A stretch of 64,000 nt of DNA from Pseudomonas sp. RIT-562 (GCF_026241895.1 NZ_JAPJIV010000029.1:1-64000), one strand, 5' to 3'. Shown: positions 7,117-16,588, numbered from the stretch's first letter. Numbers and translations are program-made. Notes: generated by a model from the letters alone, not told the origin.

Positions 7117-10029
7117 TCAAAGGCCCTCTGCAAGCACCTTCGAAAGCATATCCACAAAGAAATCCACACTCCTGCGCGAAGTCACCATCGGCGGCTTGAT
7201 CTTCAGCACGTTCAAATAATCCCCTGTCGGCTGCATGAAAATGCCCAACTCGCGCAGTCGATCACACAGCGCCGTAGTCTCCTGCGTCGCCGGCTCCAGC
7301 GTCTCGCGGTTACGAATCAGCTCCACCCCAAGATAAAACCCGGAACCATGCACCGCCCCCACCAGCGGATGAATATCGATCAAGGCCTCAAGACGTTCCT
7401 TGAAATACCCACCCACGACCTGGGCGTTCTCCCAGAGTTTTTCCTCCTCCATCACATCCAGCACTGCCATGCCGACCTGGCAGCTCACCGGACTGCCCCC
7501 GGCGGATGAGAAGAAATAGCCCTCGGCCTCCAGCGCCTCGGCGATTTCCCGGCGAGTGATCACCGCACCCAACGGCTGCCCGTTGCCCATGCCCTTGGCC
7601 ATGGTGATGATGTCCGGCACCACGCCCTGCTCTTCAAAACCCCAGAAGAAATGGCCCATGCGCCCGTAGCCAACCTGCACTTCATCGGCGATGCACACGC
7701 CCCCCTGAGCGCGCACCAGGGCGTAGACCTGTTTCAGATAACCCGGTGGCAGGGAGATCCCGCCGGCGTTGCCATAGACCGGTTCGCAAATAAACCCGGC
7801 GAGCTGGCGCTGCTGCGCAGCGATTTTCGCCAGGTTATGCTCGACGCTACGCACGTAGTCGGGAGCGCTGTCGGGACCACGGAATTCGCCACGATAGGTG
7901 TTCGGCGCAGTCACTGGGTGCACCCAGTCCGGACGGCTGCTCAGGGCTTGCGGATTGTCGGCAATCGATGTCGAAACCGCGTCCGCACCGACTGTCCAGC
8001 CGTGATAGGCCTCCAGCACGCTCAGCATGTCGCGCCCGCCGCTGTAAGCCCACGCCAGGCGGATGGCCAGGTCATTGGCCTCGCTGCCGCTGTTGACCAG
8101 GAACACCCGGTCCATGGAGTCCGGCGCCAGCTTCAGCAACCGCTCGGAAAACTCGGCGACCGCCGCGTAGTTGAATCGTGAGTTGGTATTGAGCAGCGAC
8201 CACTGGCGACTGGCGACCGCTGCCATGCGCGGGTGCCCATGCCCCAGGACGGCGACATTGTTGAGCATGTCGAGATAGGAGCGGCCCTGCATGTCGATCA
8301 GGTGATTACGCCAGCCGCGCTCGATGCGCGGCGGGTCAACGTAATAGTGTTTTTGCGTGCGGGCGAAACTGGCGTCGCGACGCGCCAGCAGGGTCTGCGA
8401 GTCGAGCTCATGCTCAGCATCGCAGGCCAGCCCGAGCAGACTCGCCGGCGACGGGCATAGCGCCTGCCAGGCGGCAGCACGAGAAGGCGTACAGAACAAC
8501 GGCGCATTTAACGAAGCGCCGCGGCACAGTTGCACCCGCAACGGCCCGCTCACCGAACCCAGCACCTGGCCTTTGACCAGCGCCGCGCCAGTGTGCAGCG
8601 AAGGCTTGACGCCCCACAGTCGCAGGCTCAGCTGCGGACCGTCGAGCTGCAGCACACCCGCTTCGGGTTCATGCACCATGCCGGCAAATGGCGACTCGAC
8701 TGCCGTGCCCATGGGCACTCTTAACTCGACGTGCAGCGGGCAAGTGTCCGGCTCGCTGGACGAATCCGGCTGGGTGCGCGACAGGCGATATTGCCCGTAG
8801 CGACTGGCCGCCAGCTCATGCACTGCGGCGGCCTCGTCCAGCAATCGCTGATCAATCCCCGGCTGGTCCCAGTTACCGGCTTCGAAATGTGGACTCAGGA
8901 CGCCCAGGTCGATCAGGGCGAATTCGCGCCCGACCAAGCCCGGCAGCAGCGGCGCAAAACCTTCACTGCCAATGCCCGGCAAGTGCTGGCCAACCGCAGA
9001 CAGGATCGCCGCCTCCATCAATTCCAACGGCAAGGACGTGGCCACACGAAAGATTTCCCACTCGTGGGTCAGGTTGTCACGGCTGTAGGCATTGCCCGGG
9101 TCGATACTCACCTGCTGCTCGCCACTGAGCACCAGCACGGCGGCACGGGCGACGATCAGCGGCCACAGCGCCAGCAGTTCTTCGTGGGTCAGTGGATTCA
9201 CCGAGTGATACGCCTGCACTGCCGGCAGGATATAAAACGGATCGCCAGCGGCATGGTGCAGCAACGCTGCGCAGGTCACCGACAGATCGGTGATGCGCCA
9301 GGTGCGGATCAGGTCGCCGAAGTCGATCACGCCCTGCAACTGCCAGACGCGATCGTCATCGCGTTGCCAGACCACGTTGTCGTCGGTGATGTCCATGTGG
9401 ATGGCCTGCACCGGGAGCTTGTCCACCAGAGGCTGCAGGTGCCGCTCGGCGCGTTCGGCGACATCGGCGATTTGCCGACGCTGGCTGTCATCCTTGATCA
9501 CCGGCAGCAAGTGCGCGATCAGCGAGTTAGCGTGACGGGCGTCCCATTGCAGCGTGCGAGTCAGGCCGGGATGCTCGAAGCCGGCCAGCGCCAGATCCAT
9601 TTCGCCGCAAAGCCGCCCGAACCCGGCGACCACTGCCCCAGGCAGATGATCGAGGTCTGTCAGCGGCTGGCCTTCGATATACCCCAGCAGGCGCACATGC
9701 ACGGTCTGATCGGCCACTTGCAGGGTCAGCAAATCGGCGCCGGTCCTCGCGGTTATGACCTTTGGCACCTGCACCATGGCATGTTCGGCCAGGTGCCTGA
9801 GGCCTGCATGCTGGGCTTGCAGCTCTTCTAAAGCGTAGTCGCCGCGGCAGATTTTCAGGACAAAACGGCCCTGATCGCTGTCCACGCGGTAGTTGAGATC
9901 CTGCTGGCTGCCCAGGGCGTGCAGCTTTCCAGTCAACCCGTAATGCTCTTCGAGCAGCTCGAGCGCAAGCTCGGCAGGCACTTGTGGGCTAGGTAAACTG
10001 GCGCGATGAATCAACGTGGCGAGCGGCAT
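7117..10029 (-). CDS. Fused phosphotransferase / M23-like / class-III aminotransferase-fold enzyme
   Basis: A 970-residue three-part protein. Residues 1-340 are an aminoglycoside-phosphotransferase-fold kinase with catalytic HMDITDDN and metal-binding VIDFGDL. Residues of about 430-540 resemble an M23/biotinyl-like beta domain (VPMGTAVESPFAGMVHEPEA). Residues 545-970 are a class-III PLP aminotransferase fold with FICEPVYGN, ADEVQVGYGR and the PLP lysine in MAKGMGNGQPLG. The pairing resembles hydroxylysine kinase plus phosphohydroxylysine or phosphoethanolamine phospho-lyase. The likely chemistry is phosphorylation of an amino alcohol or hydroxy-amino acid followed by phosphate elimination; this is inference. 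The start is supported by AGGGG 8 bp upstream. The substrate is unknown; ordinary transamination is the alternative. Confidence 0.85.
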   Translation of the reverse strand: MPLATLIHRASLPSPQVPAELALELLEEHYGLTGKLHALGSQQDLNYRVDSDQGRFVLKICRGDYALEELQAQHAGLRHLAEHAMVQVPKVITARTGADLLTLQVADQTVHVRLLGYIEGQPLTDLDHLPGAVVAGFGRLCGEMDLALAGFEHPGLTRTLQWDARHANSLIAHLLPVIKDDSQRRQIADVAERAERHLQPLVDKLPVQAIHMDITDDNVVWQRDDDRVWQLQGVIDFGDLIRTWRITDLSVTCAALLHHAAGDPFYILPAVQAYHSVNPLTHEELLALWPLIVARAAVLVLSGEQQVSIDPGNAYSRDNLTHEWEIFRVATSLPLELMEAAILSAVGQHLPGIGSEGFAPLLPGLVGREFALIDLGVLSPHFEAGNWDQPGIDQRLLDEAAAVHELAASRYGQYRLSRTQPDSSSEPDTCPLHVELRVPMGTAVESPFAGMVHEPEAGVLQLDGPQLSLRLWGVKPSLHTGAALVKGQVLGSVSGPLRVQLCRGASLNAPLFCTPSRAAAWQALCPSPASLLGLACDAEHELDSQTLLARRDASFARTQKHYYVDPPRIERGWRNHLIDMQGRSYLDMLNNVAVLGHGHPRMAAVASRQWSLLNTNSRFNYAAVAEFSERLLKLAPDSMDRVFLVNSGSEANDLAIRLAWAYSGGRDMLSVLEAYHGWTVGADAVSTSIADNPQALSSRPDWVHPVTAPNTYRGEFRGPDSAPDYVRSVEHNLAKIAAQQRQLAGFICEPVYGNAGGISLPPGYLKQVYALVRAQGGVCIADEVQVGYGRMGHFFWGFEEQGVVPDIITMAKGMGNGQPLGAVITRREIAEALEAEGYFFSSAGGSPVSCQVGMAVLDVMEEEKLWENAQVVGGYFKERLEALIDIHPLVGAVHGSGFYLGVELIRNRETLEPATQETTALCDRLRELGIFMQPTGDYLNVLKIKPPMVTSRRSVDFFVDMLSKVLAEGL

Positions 10030-10172
10030 ACAACAACCCCTGAGAATTTGATCAGGCGCTTATATCGCCACTGCTCGGGGCGATACGCAACCCCCTTGAA
10101 TGACACACCCCTCGCGCCATCCGGCACTTTGCGCAAGAATGCCGACCATCAACGCTACAGGCGCTCGACCTC

Positions 10173-11981
10173 ATGACTCCGACTCTCCCCCGCAGACCCC
10201 GCTGGCGCAGCCTTGCATTGCTCGCGCTATGCCTGGCGCCGCTGCTGTGGCCGCTGGAGCATCTGGCCGAACGCTATTACCGCAGCGAACTGGCCGGGCA
10301 GAACCGTCAGACCCTGGATCTATACGTAGCCAACCTGCTGGGTACCCTGCACCGTTATGAGGTGCTGCCGCAGATCCTCGGCGAGCTTCCCGCCCTGCGC
10401 GCCGTTCTCGGCGCGCCGGACGACGGAGTCACCCAGGGCAACGCCAACCGCCTGCTGAAAAACATCAGCGCGCAGACCGGCGCCGAAGTCATGTACCTGA
10501 TGGACACCACCGGCAAAACCCTGGCGGCGTCCAACTGGGACAAACACGACAGCTTTGTCGGGCGTAATTTCTCCTTCCGGCCGTACTTCAGCGAAGCCAT
10601 GGCCGGACGGCTCGGGCGTTTCTTCGGCCTGGGCACGACGTCGGCCAAGCGCGGCTATTTTTTCGCCGCGGCCGTTCGTCAAGGCGAAAAGGTCATCGGC
10701 GTGCTGGTGGTCAAGGTCGACCTGGACCACACCGAAAGCCTGTGGGGCAATACCCCGGAACAACTGCTGGCGACCGATCACAACGGCGTGGTCATCCTCA
10801 CCTCACGGCCGGAATGGCGCTTTCGTTCGACTCGAACGTTGAGTGAGGCGGAGAACAAGGCCATCACGGCGATCCAACCCTATCCCACTCGTGATCCCCA
10901 GCCACTGAAGCTCAACCCCGACGCATGGCTGACTCAATCCCGACAGATCGACGAGACGGGCTGGACGGTCAACATCCTCGCACCGCGTACCCTGATCGAC
11001 CGACCAGTGCGTACGGTCGTGGCCATCGGCGGCGCCACCCTGCTGGTGTTGATGCTGCTGCTCGGCCTGATGATGCAGCGTCGGCGCCATTACCTGGAGC
11101 GCATCGCGTTCGAAGCCAAAGCCCGCCGCGAACTCGAAGGCCGGGTAGCCGAGCGCACCAGTGACCTGGAAGGCCTCAACCGGCGCCTCAAGGAAGAAGT
11201 GCTGGAGCGCGAGCAGGCCCAGCAGGAGCTGGTGCGCGCCCAGGACGACCTGGTGCAGGCCGGCAAGCTGTCGGCGCTGGGCACAATGTCCGCCAGCATC
11301 AGTCACGAGTTGAACCAGCCCCTGGCGGCGATTCGCAGCTACGCGGAAAACGCCGAGGTGCTGCTTGATCACCAGCGCACCGACGACGCCCGCGGCAACC
11401 TCAAGCTGATCAGTGAGCTGACCGCGCGCATGGCCTCGATCATCGCTCACCTGCGCGCGTTCGCCCGCCGCGACCGTCATGCGCCGGAAAGTGTCGCCCT
11501 GCAACCGGCGCTGGACGACGCGCTGGCCCTGCTCGCCAAGCGTCGCCGCAGCATGGAGGTCGAACTGATCCGCGATTTGCCGGCCGCCACCTTGTGGGTC
11601 GAAGCCGGAGAAACTCGCCTGCGCCAGGTGCTGGGCAATTTACTGGCGAACGCCCTGGACGCACTCACGGAAAAAGGCCCGCCGCGTAAGCTGTGGTTGA
11701 GTGCCCAATCCACTGCTGACAGCGTCACCCTGTACATTCGCGACAACGGCCCGGGTTTTTGCATGGAAGCCCTGGGCCGCGCCAGCGAACCTTTCTACAC
11801 CACCAAGACCCGCACCCAGGGCCTTGGGTTGGGGCTGGCGATCTGCGAAACATTGATGCGCGCTTTCGGTGGCGAACTGTCGTTCGCCAACCACAAGGAA
11901 GGCGGCGCCCTAATCACCTTGAAGTTGCGCGCAGGCGCACCGGGCGTAAGCCTGCAACCGTCCGAGGACCGAAGCGCATGA
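10173..11981 (+). CDS. Sensor histidine kinase, DctB/MifS type
   Basis: A 602-residue membrane kinase. One transmembrane helix lies near residues 14-30, a periplasmic double-Cache-like sensor follows to about 280 (with FSFRPYFSEAMAG and RGYFFAAAV typical of C4-dicarboxylate sensors), and a second helix lies at about 285-305. Then come a coiled-coil linker, the phospho-acceptor box SISHELNQPLAAIRSYAEN, and an ATP-binding domain with N-box NLLANALDAL, DNGPGF and GLGLGLAICETL. It should phosphorylate the next gene's product, with which it overlaps by 4 bp (ATGA). The family senses succinate-type acids or 2-oxoglutarate. No dctA or dctPQM transporter is adjacent, so the ligand and regulon are open. 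Confidence 0.88.
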   Translation: MTPTLPRRPRWRSLALLALCLAPLLWPLEHLAERYYRSELAGQNRQTLDLYVANLLGTLHRYEVLPQILGELPALRAVLGAPDDGVTQGNANRLLKNISAQTGAEVMYLMDTTGKTLAASNWDKHDSFVGRNFSFRPYFSEAMAGRLGRFFGLGTTSAKRGYFFAAAVRQGEKVIGVLVVKVDLDHTESLWGNTPEQLLATDHNGVVILTSRPEWRFRSTRTLSEAENKAITAIQPYPTRDPQPLKLNPDAWLTQSRQIDETGWTVNILAPRTLIDRPVRTVVAIGGATLLVLMLLLGLMMQRRRHYLERIAFEAKARRELEGRVAERTSDLEGLNRRLKEEVLEREQAQQELVRAQDDLVQAGKLSALGTMSASISHELNQPLAAIRSYAENAEVLLDHQRTDDARGNLKLISELTARMASIIAHLRAFARRDRHAPESVALQPALDDALALLAKRRRSMEVELIRDLPAATLWVEAGETRLRQVLGNLLANALDALTEKGPPRKLWLSAQSTADSVTLYIRDNGPGFCMEALGRASEPFYTTKTRTQGLGLGLAICETLMRAFGGELSFANHKEGGALITLKLRAGAPGVSLQPSEDRSA

Positions 11982-13372
11982 CCATCGACAACCGCATCCA
12001 GGTGGTGTTGATCGACGACGATCCTCACTTGCGCCAGGCGCTGAGCCAGACGCTGGACCTGGCCGGGCTGAAGATCCTGCCACTGGCTGAAGCCAAGGGC
12101 TTGGCCGCACAAGTGGAGCGCGACTGGCCCGGCGTGGTGGTCAGCGACATCCGCATGCCGGGCATGGACGGCCTCGAACTGCTGACCGAGCTGCATGGCC
12201 AGGATCCAGAGCTGCCGGTGCTGTTGATCACCGGCCACGGCGACGTGCCACTGGCAGTGCAAGCAATGCGCGCCGGGGCCTACGATTTTCTGGAAAAACC
12301 TTTTGCCAGCGATGCCTTGCTCGACAGCGTGCGTCGCGCGTTGGCCCTGCGCCGGTTGGTGCTGGATAACCGCAGCCTGCGCCTGGCCCTGAGCGATCGC
12401 AACGAGCTGAGCGCCCGCCTGGTCGGGCAGTCGGCGCCAATGTCGCGCCTGCGCGAGCAGATCGGCGCCTTGGCGGCCACCCGGGCGGACGTGTTGATCC
12501 TCGGTGAAACCGGTGCGGGCAAGGAAGTGGTCGCCCGCGCGCTGCACGATCTGTCGAGTCGTCGCAACGGGCCATTCGTGGCAATCAATGCCGGCGCCCT
12601 GGCTGAATCTGTGGTGGAGAGCGAGCTGTTCGGGCACGAACCCGGCGCGTTCACCGGGGCGCAGAAGCGCCGCATCGGCAAGTTCGAATTCGCCAACGGC
12701 GGGACGCTGTTTCTTGATGAAATCGAGAGCATGAGCCTGGATGTGCAGGTCAAACTGCTGCGCCTGCTGCAAGAGCGAGTGGTTGAGCGCCTCGGCGGCA
12801 ACCAGCAGATCCCGCTGGATATCCGCATCATCGCTGCAACCAAGGAAGACCTGCGCCAATCCGCCGACCAGGGGCGTTTTCGGGCTGACTTGTACTACCG
12901 CCTTAACGTAGCGCCGCTGCGCATCCCGCCTCTGCGCGAGCGCGGCGAAGACGCGCTGATGCTGTTCCAGCATTTCGCCAACGAGGCCAGCGCTCGCCAC
13001 GGCCTGCCGCCCCACGAACTGCAACCGGCTCAACGCGCCCTGCTGCTGCGCCACAGCTGGCCAGGCAACGTGCGCGAACTGCAAAATGCTGCCGAGCGCT
13101 TCGCCCTGGGCCTGGAGCTGGCGCTGGACAACAGCGCACCGGATGGCACTTCAGGGACCACGGTGGAGGTGGTTGGCGGGGGGTTGAGCGAGCAGGTGGA
13201 AAACTTCGAGAAGAGCCTGATCGCCGCAGAACTCGCGCGCTCCCACAGCTCGGTTCGAAGCTTGGCGGAAGCGCTCGGCATCCCGCGCAAAACCTTGCAC
13301 GACAAATTGCGCAAGCACGGGCTCAACTTTGCCGACGGTGGCGCCAGCACGGCCACTGACGATCTCGACTGA
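11978..13372 (+). CDS. Sigma-54-dependent response regulator, DctD/MifR type
   Basis: A 464-residue NtrC-class activator. The receiver domain has the acidic pocket LIDDDPH and phospho-acceptor VVVSDIRMPGMDG. The AAA+ domain has Walker A GETGAGKE, the sigma-54-contacting GAFTGA loop (in HEPGAFTGAQKR) and Walker B GGTLFLDEIE. A Fis-type helix-turn-helix lies at the C-terminus (SLAEALGIPRKTLHDKLRKH). It would drive RpoN promoters when phosphorylated by the upstream kinase. The start used is the ATG overlapping the kinase stop; a much longer frame on the same strand runs back into the kinase gene and is not real. DctD and MifR cannot be told apart here. Confidence 0.9.
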   Translation: MTIDNRIQVVLIDDDPHLRQALSQTLDLAGLKILPLAEAKGLAAQVERDWPGVVVSDIRMPGMDGLELLTELHGQDPELPVLLITGHGDVPLAVQAMRAGAYDFLEKPFASDALLDSVRRALALRRLVLDNRSLRLALSDRNELSARLVGQSAPMSRLREQIGALAATRADVLILGETGAGKEVVARALHDLSSRRNGPFVAINAGALAESVVESELFGHEPGAFTGAQKRRIGKFEFANGGTLFLDEIESMSLDVQVKLLRLLQERVVERLGGNQQIPLDIRIIAATKEDLRQSADQGRFRADLYYRLNVAPLRIPPLRERGEDALMLFQHFANEASARHGLPPHELQPAQRALLLRHSWPGNVRELQNAAERFALGLELALDNSAPDGTSGTTVEVVGGGLSEQVENFEKSLIAAELARSHSSVRSLAEALGIPRKTLHDKLRKHGLNFADGGASTATDDLD

Positions 13373-13411
13373 GCTACCGTTCAATCATCGCCAACCGACC
13401 AGAGAACGTTC

Positions 13412-13867
13412 ATGAGCAGCGACAGTCGTCACCTGGAAAGCATCCTCCATCACGACATTCCCCTGACGCGGGACATGGGCCTCAAGGTGCTCGACTGGCA
13501 CGACCAGCAGTTGCGTCTGCACCTGCCGTTGGAGGCCAACGTCAATCACAAGAGCACGATGTTTGGCGGCAGCCTTTATTGCGGCGCAGTACTGGCGGGT
13601 TGGGGCTGGTTGCACCTGCGTCTGCGCGAGGAAGGCATTGAAGACGGGCACATCGTGATTCAGGAGGGACAGATCAGCTATCCGCTGCCGGTAACCATGG
13701 ACGCGATTGCGATTTGCCAGGCGCCGGGCGCGGCGGTGTGGAAGAAGTTTTTGGCGACGTACCGCCGGTATGGGCGGGCGAGATTGACCCTGCATTCACG
13801 GATTGTGAATGCAGGGGGTGCCGAGGATGCAGTCACGTTTACCGGGCAGTACGTGTTGCATCGGTAG
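13412..13867 (+). CDS. YiiD-type hotdog thioesterase
   Basis: A 151-residue protein of the thioesterase family matching the C-terminal domain of E. coli YiiD. It has the hotdog-fold features VNHKSTMFGGSLYCGAVLAGWGWLHL in the central helix and ITYPLP-like strand QISYPLPVTM. It probably hydrolyses an acyl thioester, with unknown substrate. It lies 39 bp after the response regulator, with AGAGAAC before the ATG, and may be co-transcribed with the two-component genes. Confidence 0.8.
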   Translation: MSSDSRHLESILHHDIPLTRDMGLKVLDWHDQQLRLHLPLEANVNHKSTMFGGSLYCGAVLAGWGWLHLRLREEGIEDGHIVIQEGQISYPLPVTMDAIAICQAPGAAVWKKFLATYRRYGRARLTLHSRIVNAGGAEDAVTFTGQYVLHR

Positions 13868-13875
13868 CGGCCTGT

Positions 13876-13893
13876 GTAGGAGCCGGCTCCTAC
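13876..13893. repeat. 18-bp perfect palindrome overlapping the cysQ stop
   Basis: A perfect 18-bp palindrome (GTAGGAG CCGG CTCCTAC pattern) typical of the ends of REP elements. It lies between two convergent genes and includes the TAG stop codon of cysQ (13890-13892). Confidence 0.7.
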
Positions 13894-14717
13894 GAGGTTG
13901 CCAGCGCGAGCAGTTTTTCGCGCCACGCCGCCTTCGCCGGCAGCGCTACAAAAAACCCGTTCAACAGCGATTCACGGGCTGGATAGCTGAACGTTGCCCC
14001 GCTCAGCTCCAGCACCTCTCCCCCCGCACCTTCGAGCACGCCCTGGGCCGCCGCCGTATCCCATTGCGAAGTCGGGGCCAGGCGCGGATAACAATCCGCC
14101 GCGCCTTCGGCCAGCAGGCAAAATTTCAATGAGCTGCCGATGTTCGCCAACTCCAGCTCACCCAGGCTGGCGCTCAAGCCTGCGAGCAAGCGCTCCTGCT
14201 CCGGGCTCGAATGCCGGCGGCTGGCGACTACGGTGAACGCTTCGCCTGCAGGCGGCACATCGCGAACCTGAATCGCCAAGGGCTCGGCGCCTTTGTCACC
14301 ACGCCATGACCCAAGCCCTGCGCCACCAACATAAAAGCGCCCGTTGGTCGGCATCGACACCACCCCAAACACCACGCGGCCTTGTTCAATCAGCGCGATG
14401 TTGACGGTGAACTCTTCGCTGCCCGAAATGAATTCCTTGGTCCCGTCCAACGGATCGACCAGCCACCAGCGCTGCCAGCCAGCTCGCACGCTTTGCGGGA
14501 TGTTCGCGTCTTCCTCCGAGAGCACCGGAATACTCGGGTCCAGCGCTGTCAGCCCATCCAGAATCAGGTGGTGAGCCGCCAGGTCTGCGGCGGTGACCGG
14601 CGAATCGTCGGCCTTGGCAGTCACGGTCGTATCGGTGCGCCAGAACGGCAAAATGGCGTCGCCTGCCTGCAAGGCCAGTTCGATCACTGGCGCCATCAAC
14701 GGGTGCGGGAAATTCAT
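13890..14717 (-). CDS. cysQ: 3'(2'),5'-bisphosphate nucleotidase
   Basis: Removes the 3' phosphate from PAP and PAPS, by-products of sulfate assimilation (EC 3.1.3.7). A 275-residue member of the inositol-monophosphatase fold with the metal-binding motifs SEEDANIP, DPLDGTKEF and WDTAAAQGVLEGAGG. Its ATG overlaps the nudE stop by 4 bp, so the two form one operon. The stop codon lies inside a REP palindrome. Confidence 0.95.
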   Translation of the reverse strand: MNFPHPLMAPVIELALQAGDAILPFWRTDTTVTAKADDSPVTAADLAAHHLILDGLTALDPSIPVLSEEDANIPQSVRAGWQRWWLVDPLDGTKEFISGSEEFTVNIALIEQGRVVFGVVSMPTNGRFYVGGAGLGSWRGDKGAEPLAIQVRDVPPAGEAFTVVASRRHSSPEQERLLAGLSASLGELELANIGSSLKFCLLAEGAADCYPRLAPTSQWDTAAAQGVLEGAGGEVLELSGATFSYPARESLLNGFFVALPAKAAWREKLLALATS

Positions 14718-15280
14718 GCCAGGTACGCCCCTCGTTGAGTCAGCAGATCGCGGGCCAGATAAAGCGCGGCCAAGGCACGGCCTTCGGTGAATTGCGGATT
14801 CTGCGCCAGCGCCGACAGCTCCCGCAGGTTGACCTTGCTCACGCCCATCGGCTCGGGCTCGTCACCCTCCAGGCGCTCTTCGTATAGATCAGTTGCCAGC
14901 ACTACCTGGATCTTCTGGCTCATGTAGCCGGGCGACAGGGATAACTCGGTGAGGTGCTCAAGCTGTCGCGCGCCATACCCGGCCTCTTCCTTGAGCTCGC
15001 GCTCGGCGGCCGCCAGCACGTCCTCCCCGGGCTCGATCAATCCCTTGGGCAAGGACAGTTCATATTCATCGGTGCCGCCGCAGTACTCCTCGACCAGCAC
15101 CGCATGATCCGCATCCAGCATCGCCACGATCATCACCGCGCCATAGCCGGCGCCCTTGCCGACCAATCGCTCATAAGTACGCTCGACGCCATTGGAAAAG
15201 CGCAACTTCAGCTCTTCGACGCAGAACAGGCGACTGGTGGCGACAATCTCGCGGGCGAGGATGGTAGGTTTCTGGCGCAT
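14714..15280 (-). CDS. nudE: ADP-compounds hydrolase NudE
   Basis: A 188-residue Nudix hydrolase that cleaves ADP-ribose, Ap3A, NADH and related compounds. The Nudix box is complete (GLIEPGEDVLAAAERELKEE followed by AGY, about residues 82-104). First gene of the nudE-cysQ operon, divergent from yrfG across a 90-bp gap. The length and this gene order match other pseudomonads. Confidence 0.94.
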   Translation of the reverse strand: MRQKPTILAREIVATSRLFCVEELKLRFSNGVERTYERLVGKGAGYGAVMIVAMLDADHAVLVEEYCGGTDEYELSLPKGLIEPGEDVLAAAERELKEEAGYGARQLEHLTELSLSPGYMSQKIQVVLATDLYEERLEGDEPEPMGVSKVNLRELSALAQNPQFTEGRALAALYLARDLLTQRGAYLA

Positions 15281-15370
15281 GAGCGGCTCCTGGGTGATAG
15301 CGAGTTACTATACCCGGCCTATCCTCAATGTTGACCTCGGATATCCTTTTTACCGTTGGAGAAGTTTTTT

Positions 15371-16033
15371 ATGCCCCTGCTGCCCTGGCATGACATCGAC
15401 ACCGTTTTGCTGGACATGGACGGCACCTTGCTCGACCTGCATTTCGACAACCATTTCTGGCTGGAGCATCTGCCGCAACGCTACGCGCAGCTGCACGGAG
15501 TCAGCCGCGCCATGGCTGAGATGGAGTTGCAGCCGCTGTTCGAACGCCACGCCGGACAGCTGCAGTGGTATTGCCTGGACTTCTGGAGCACCGAGCTGAA
15601 ATTATCGGTTCGCGAGTTGAAATTGGAGACCGCGCACCTCATCGCCCTGCGCCCGGATGCGGACACGTTCCTGGCGGCGATCAAGCGTGCTGGCAAGCGC
15701 GTGGTAATGATCACCAATGCCCACCGCGATTCGCTGTCGCTCAAACTTGAGCGAATTGAATTGGCGCCGTATTTCGAACGGCTGATCAGCTCCCACGACT
15801 ACGGCTTCCCCAAGGAAAACCCACAGTTCTGGGATGCCCTGCAGGCGGACCTCGGTTTCGACCCGGCACGCAGCCTGTTTATCGATGACACCTTGCCGAT
15901 CCTGCGCAGTGCGCGGGACTTTGGCGTGGCGCACTTGCTCGCGGTGCGGGAGCCCGACAGTCGCAAGGGGCCCAAGGACACTGCTGAATTTGCGGCGGTT
16001 GAGGATTATCGGGAGCTGGTTGTCGGGCTTTAG
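15371..16033 (+). CDS. yrfG: GMP/IMP nucleotidase (HAD family)
   Basis: A 220-residue HAD-superfamily phosphatase acting on purine 5'-nucleotides. Motif I is DTVLLDMDGTLLDLHFDN, motif II is VVMITNAHRDS, motif III is the lysine in DYGFPKENPQFW, and motif IV is SLFIDDTLPIL. I chose the ATG at 15371 because GGAG lies 9 bp upstream; an in-frame alternative start 5 codons earlier overlaps that site. Length agrees with E. coli YrfG (about 222). Confidence 0.9.
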   Translation: MPLLPWHDIDTVLLDMDGTLLDLHFDNHFWLEHLPQRYAQLHGVSRAMAEMELQPLFERHAGQLQWYCLDFWSTELKLSVRELKLETAHLIALRPDADTFLAAIKRAGKRVVMITNAHRDSLSLKLERIELAPYFERLISSHDYGFPKENPQFWDALQADLGFDPARSLFIDDTLPILRSARDFGVAHLLAVREPDSRKGPKDTAEFAAVEDYRELVVGL

Positions 16034-16046
16034 ACCGAGGCGACTG

Positions 16047-16125
16047 CATCGCGAGCAGGCTCACTCCTACAGGGGTTTTCACAAGCTATGCATGTGGCCT
16101 GTGGGAGCAAGGCTTGCCCGCGATG
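16047..16125. repeat. REP pair with two different arm types
   Basis: The left arm (16047-16073) is the CATCGCGAGCAGGCTCACTC family, while the right arm (16098-16125) is the GTGGGAGCAAGGCTTGCCCG family in inverted orientation. They still pair partly because the two families share outer sequence. It sits between the convergent yrfG and kbp genes. Confidence 0.75.
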
Positions 16126-16138
16126 ACAATCTCAATCC

Positions 16139-16588
16139 TTACTCGGGAATGCGCAACGACTGCCCTGGATAGATCTTGTTCACATCCTTGAGCATCGGCT
16201 TGTTTGCATCAAAGATTTTCTGATACTTGTTGGCGTCGCCATACACCCGCAGGGAAATCGCGCTCAGCGTATCGCCCTTCTCCACCACGACAAACTTCGC
16301 AGCGACCATCACTGGCCCGGTCACGGTAATCTGGTCGTCAACACCACTGACGCCCGCCACGTTGCCCAGCGCCAACAGAATCTTCTCTTTCTCTTCCTGG
16401 GTGGCGGCTTCACCACTGGCAATCACCTTGTCGCCCTCGACCTTCACCTGGATCTTCGAAGTGTCGATCCCCGTCAGCGCATCCTTGACATGCTTGGTCA
16501 GCGCCTCGCTGTTGGCTTCGGCCTTGTCCGGCGTCAGTGCATCGAGGATTTTTTCACCGGCTTCTTTAAGAAAACTGAAAAGGCTCAT
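16139..16588 (-). CDS. kbp: BON/LysM protein, Kbp (YgaU) homologue
   Basis: A 149-residue soluble protein with a BON domain (about residues 25-90, containing VKVEGDKVIASGEA and VAGVSGVDDQI) and a C-terminal LysM domain (about 97-147, VVEKGDTLSAISLRVYGDANKY through IYPGQSLRIP). Length and architecture equal E. coli Kbp/YgaU, a cytoplasmic potassium-binding protein; it is usually annotated as LysM peptidoglycan-binding protein in pseudomonads. No signal peptide is seen. Confidence 0.9.
   Translation of the reverse strand: MSLFSFLKEAGEKILDALTPDKAEANSEALTKHVKDALTGIDTSKIQVKVEGDKVIASGEAATQEEKEKILLALGNVAGVSGVDDQITVTGPVMVAAKFVVVEKGDTLSAISLRVYGDANKYQKIFDANKPMLKDVNKIYPGQSLRIPE

Noticed and set aside
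11759..11977. A 73-codon N-terminal extension of the sigma-54 regulator
   Set aside because: It lies inside the kinase gene in another frame; the ATG overlapping the kinase stop gives a normal receiver domain.
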